From: Halieaceae bacterium
GTDB taxonomy: Bacteria > Pseudomonadota > Gammaproteobacteria > Pseudomonadales > Halieaceae
Length of the DNA stretch: 8,073 nucleotides
Direction: 5' to 3'
Assembly (NCBI GenBank): GCA_002683395.1
Contig: NYTG01000039.1
Coordinates: 1-8,073, forward strand
This document shows, piece after piece, positions 6,288 to 8,073 of this stretch; within the stretch, counting starts at the first letter, position 1; each line of letters begins with the position of its first letter. The translations under genes and the position numbers were made by a program. The notes under the pieces are model-generated. The model was not told the DNA's origin. It saw only the letters and a list, made by a program, of their open reading frames with translations, and searched no databases.

Positions 6288-7300
6288 AATTCGGTGAGCA
6301 CCTTGCATTGTGTCGTGGGTGATCTGAGCGCCTCAAAAGCGGCCGGCATCTCGTCTAGTTTCACTACATCTGTAATCATCGCGGTCGCGTCGATTCTATG
6401 CTGACCTAGCATTGCGATGACTGTCTCGAAGTCGTCACGGTTATAGGCAATGGCAAAGTACAGCCGTAACTCTTTCACCAGAGCGAGAACCGGCACTATC
6501 GTGTCTGGCTGTTCGCAAACTCCAACAGGGACAATTCGCGACCGGCGAGGAGCAATTTCGATCGTCTCCTGAAGCAAGCCTGGGGCCCCTACACACTCAA
6601 AAATAACGTCTGGAGCGCCCCCGCTCACGTCGCCGAACTCCTCTCCCAGCGTGGCACCAGGAGTGAGGGTGCCAGTGGCGCCCAGCTGCGTCGCCAGCGC
6701 GAGTCTTTGCTCGGCCATTTCCGACACCAATACGTCCCGTGCACCAAAAAATTGACACCAAAGCGATACCGCGAGACCAACCGGCCCACCGCCAATAATG
6801 AGCACCCGTTCTCCAGCCTTGAGCTGGGCTATACGCACCGCGTGAAGTCCAACAGCAAGAGGCTCGATCAGCGCCGCGCTCTGCATGGCCAAGTCATCAG
6901 GCAGTTTAAGCGTTTCACTGGCGCCGGTTTTGACGTATTCCGCAAATCCGCCAGGACTATTCATCCCCGTCAATTGCACCTGAGCACACTCAAAGGGGCG
7001 TCCGGTGACGCACGACACACAGACGCCACAGCCGATGAACGGCAGGGCCGTCACGCGATCACCAATCTCCCATTGATCTTTTAAGCCAGACCCCACCTCA
7101 GCCACATGGCCACAAAATTCATGCCCTAAAATCGAGTCACACTCCGCGGCAAAAGGCCCTTCTCGGGTGGAGTGCAGATCGGTGCCGCAAATACCGCAAT
7201 AACTGACCTTTACCACCAATTCAGCGGCTTCAGGCGAGGGGTCTGGAACCGTCTCCACCTGCAGAGGCTCTCCCAGGCTCTTCAATACTGCTGCTTTCAT
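6284..7300 (-). CDS. Zinc-dependent medium-chain alcohol dehydrogenase
   Basis: The 338-residue protein has the complete layout of the medium-chain dehydrogenase family. The N-terminal GroES-like domain has YCGICGTDLH at 34-43 with catalytic-zinc ligand Cys38, and GHEFCGHV at 59-66 with His60-Glu61. The structural-zinc loop has four cysteines at 91, 94, 97 and 105 in the standard C-x2-C-x2-C-x7-C spacing, and Glu146 lies in LIEPLAVGLHA. The cofactor-binding Rossmann fold begins with VLIIGGGPVGL at 166-176; acidic Glu194 at the end of the second strand favours NAD over NADP. It probably oxidises a secondary or primary alcohol, like sorbitol, threonine or butanediol dehydrogenases; the substrate cannot be told. 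AGGTGA lies 7 nt before the ATG. It is the first gene of a coupled pair, and its stop overlaps the acyl-CoA synthetase start, suggesting that both act in one catabolic route. Confidence 0.92.
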   Translation of the reverse strand: MKAAVLKSLGEPLQVETVPDPSPEAAELVVKVSYCGICGTDLHSTREGPFAAECDSILGHEFCGHVAEVGSGLKDQWEIGDRVTALPFIGCGVCVSCVTGRPFECAQVQLTGMNSPGGFAEYVKTGASETLKLPDDLAMQSAALIEPLAVGLHAVRIAQLKAGERVLIIGGGPVGLAVSLWCQFFGARDVLVSEMAEQRLALATQLGATGTLTPGATLGEEFGDVSGGAPDVIFECVGAPGLLQETIEIAPRRSRIVPVGVCEQPDTIVPVLALVKELRLYFAIAYNRDDFETVIAMLGQHRIDATAMITDVVKLDEMPAAFEALRSPTTQCKVLTEL

Positions 7301-7307
7301 AACACCA

Positions 7308-7313
7308 TCACCT
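7308..7313 (-). promoter_or_regulatory. Shine-Dalgarno site of the alcohol dehydrogenase
   Basis: AGGTGA on the minus strand lies 7 nt before the ATG at 7298-7300 and supports that start. Confidence 0.7.
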
Positions 7314-7379
7314 ATCTGCTTCTGAGTGAGTCAAGCTAGTCGCAGTCCATCAAACCACGTTTACCAAAATGTCGCATCA

Positions 7380-7424
7380 AAGGCGTCCGGATTTCAATGT
7401 CTCAAACGCAAGAAACGACGCCTT
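7380..7424. repeat. 8-bp inverted repeat in the leader of the dehydrogenase-synthetase pair
   Basis: AAGGCGTC (7380-7387) and GACGCCTT (7417-7424) are perfect inverted copies, 29 bp apart. In RNA read from the minus strand they could form a stem in the 5' untranslated leader of the alcohol dehydrogenase. No T-tract follows, so it is not a standard terminator. It may be a regulatory leader structure or a coincidence. Confidence 0.3.
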
Positions 7425-7455
7425 GCATTAAATCTGCAAGCCGTTGCTAGCAACG
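7422..7455 (-). promoter_or_regulatory. Paired dyads and weak promoter candidate upstream of the alcohol dehydrogenase
   Basis: Two dyads lie back to back: CTTGCA...TGCAAG (7422-7427 and 7435-7440, 7-bp spacer) and the perfect 14-bp palindrome CGTTGCTAGCAACG (7442-7455). On the minus strand a weak sigma-70 promoter overlaps them: TTGCTA (7448-7453) as -35 and TTTAAT (7427-7432) as -10, with a short 15-bp spacer. Both dyads would cover this promoter, as a repressor operator would. Without a T-run the palindrome is not a convincing terminator for the yheS-like gene that ends at 7471. No regulator gene is visible in the window. Confidence 0.35.
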
Positions 7456-7470
7456 CCAAAATTTCACACT

Positions 7471-8073
7471 CTATTTATCGGAGGCCTTGGGCGCCCCAGC
7501 CTCCATAGACTCCAGCTTCTCTTGCTCCGCAATCCACTGACTCTCAAGCGCCGCCAACTCATGCTTTATTGCGCCCTCTTGCTTCAGTAACTGAGCCAGC
7601 TCCGCACTACCCGGTTGCGCGTACAGCTGTTCATCCGCCAACCGGTCCTGCAGTGCAAGCAGTGACTGCTCAGATTCTTCGATACACCGCTCTAATTTTT
7701 GCACTGCTTTTTTCAGCGGCTGTAATTGCGCCCGCTGATCGGCCGCAGATTGGCGACGCGCTTTCCGATCAGCCACGGGAGCAGACGAACTGATCTGTGC
7801 ATCAGGGGCGTTGGGTTCTTGCGAGTTTCCTGCGGATAAAACCCATTTTTCGTAGCTCTCTACGTCACCAGAATAGTCAGAGACCGCCCCGTCGTGGACG
7901 AGCAGCAGCTGCTCCACCGAGTTGCGGAGTAAATGACGATCGTGGCTGACCAGCACGATAGCGCCCGCGTAGTTCTGAAGTGCCACCTCAAGGGCATGGC
8001 GCATATCGAGATCAAGGTGGTTCGTGGGCTCGTCAAGAATCAGTACGTTCGGCGCCTGCCACACGACATTTGC
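7471..8073 (-). CDS. yheS: ABC-F family ATPase, YheS-like, C-terminal fragment
   Basis: The frame is open to the window edge, so about the last 200 residues of a protein of roughly 630-640 residues are present. The visible part starts just before the second Walker B motif (VLILDEP), followed by TNHLDLDMRHALEVAL and the H-switch VLVSHDRHLLR. The HDG-V-DYSGD-ESYEKW segment matches my recollection of YheS rather than Uup or EttA. The tail is rich in charged residues and Leu (QPLKKAVQKLERCIEESEQS onward), forming the expected C-terminal coiled coil. ABC-F proteins are soluble tandem ATPases that bind the ribosome and relieve translation stalling; they are not transporters. The signature motif and first ATPase domain lie outside the window. 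The gene has its own transcript or shares one with genes to its right; 170 bp separate it from the dehydrogenase. Confidence 0.88.
   Translation of the reverse strand, partial: ANVVWQAPNVLILDEPTNHLDLDMRHALEVALQNYAGAIVLVSHDRHLLRNSVEQLLLVHDGAVSDYSGDVESYEKWVLSAGNSQEPNAPDAQISSSAPVADRKARRQSAADQRAQLQPLKKAVQKLERCIEESEQSLLALQDRLADEQLYAQPGSAELAQLLKQEGAIKHELAALESQWIAEQEKLESMEAGAPKASDK

Noticed and set aside
6707..7084. Plus-strand open frame of 125 codons opposite the alcohol dehydrogenase
   Set aside because: It overlaps the zinc-binding and Rossmann coding region on the other strand and has no convincing ribosome site or domain.
7326..7508. Plus-strand open frame across the leader and the end of the yheS-like gene
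   Set aside because: The 60-codon product is of low quality (basic, no motif), runs into the antisense of yheS, and covers the dyad-rich region better explained as regulatory.

Overview
The window looks like ordinary chromosomal DNA of a Gram-negative bacterium, most likely a gammaproteobacterium from a marine or other environmental lineage. This rests on a YheS-type ABC-F protein, Shine-Dalgarno sites, intrinsic terminators and a catabolic gene mix typical of such genomes. The species cannot be fixed from sequence reading alone. I see no tRNA, rRNA, CRISPR array, transposase, integrase or attachment site.

Layout, left to right: (1) 1-325, plus strand, the C-terminal end of an EthA-like flavin-containing Baeyer-Villiger monooxygenase. 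(2) 376-4558, minus strand, a very tight four-gene block. In transcription order it is a membrane-tethered DJ-1/PfpI-family protein, a small four-helix membrane protein (DUF4345-like), an exported sulfatase with a C-terminal membrane helix and a TTG start, and an unusually long glutathione S-transferase-like protein. The gaps are 5, 4 and 1 nt, so the four are almost certainly one transcript. (3) 4559-4685, an intergenic region holding a strong terminator for the genes to its right and a dyad-rich, AT-rich promoter region for the block to its left. (4) 4686-7300, minus strand, a two-gene unit of a zinc-dependent medium-chain alcohol dehydrogenase and an acyl-CoA synthetase resembling cyclohexanecarboxylate-CoA ligases, joined by an ATGA stop/start overlap. 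(5) 7301-7470, a leader region with several inverted repeats. (6) 7471-8073, minus strand, the C-terminal end of a yheS-like ABC-F ATPase, a housekeeping translation factor that probably marks the conserved chromosomal edge of the accessory region.

How the genes could work together is inference. An alcohol dehydrogenase, a Baeyer-Villiger monooxygenase, an acyl-CoA ligase, a GST-like protein and a sulfatase could all act in uptake and breakdown of an alicyclic, terpenoid or steroid-like substrate, perhaps one that is sulfated. The sulfatase would act outside the cytoplasmic membrane, the dehydrogenase would oxidise the freed alcohol, the monooxygenase would insert oxygen next to a ketone, and the ligase would activate the resulting acid as a CoA ester. 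No transporter, regulator or thiolase is visible to confirm this. No clearly new defence or mobile system is visible. The most unusual element is the four-gene block in which three consecutive products are predicted to sit in, or be tethered to, the membrane.
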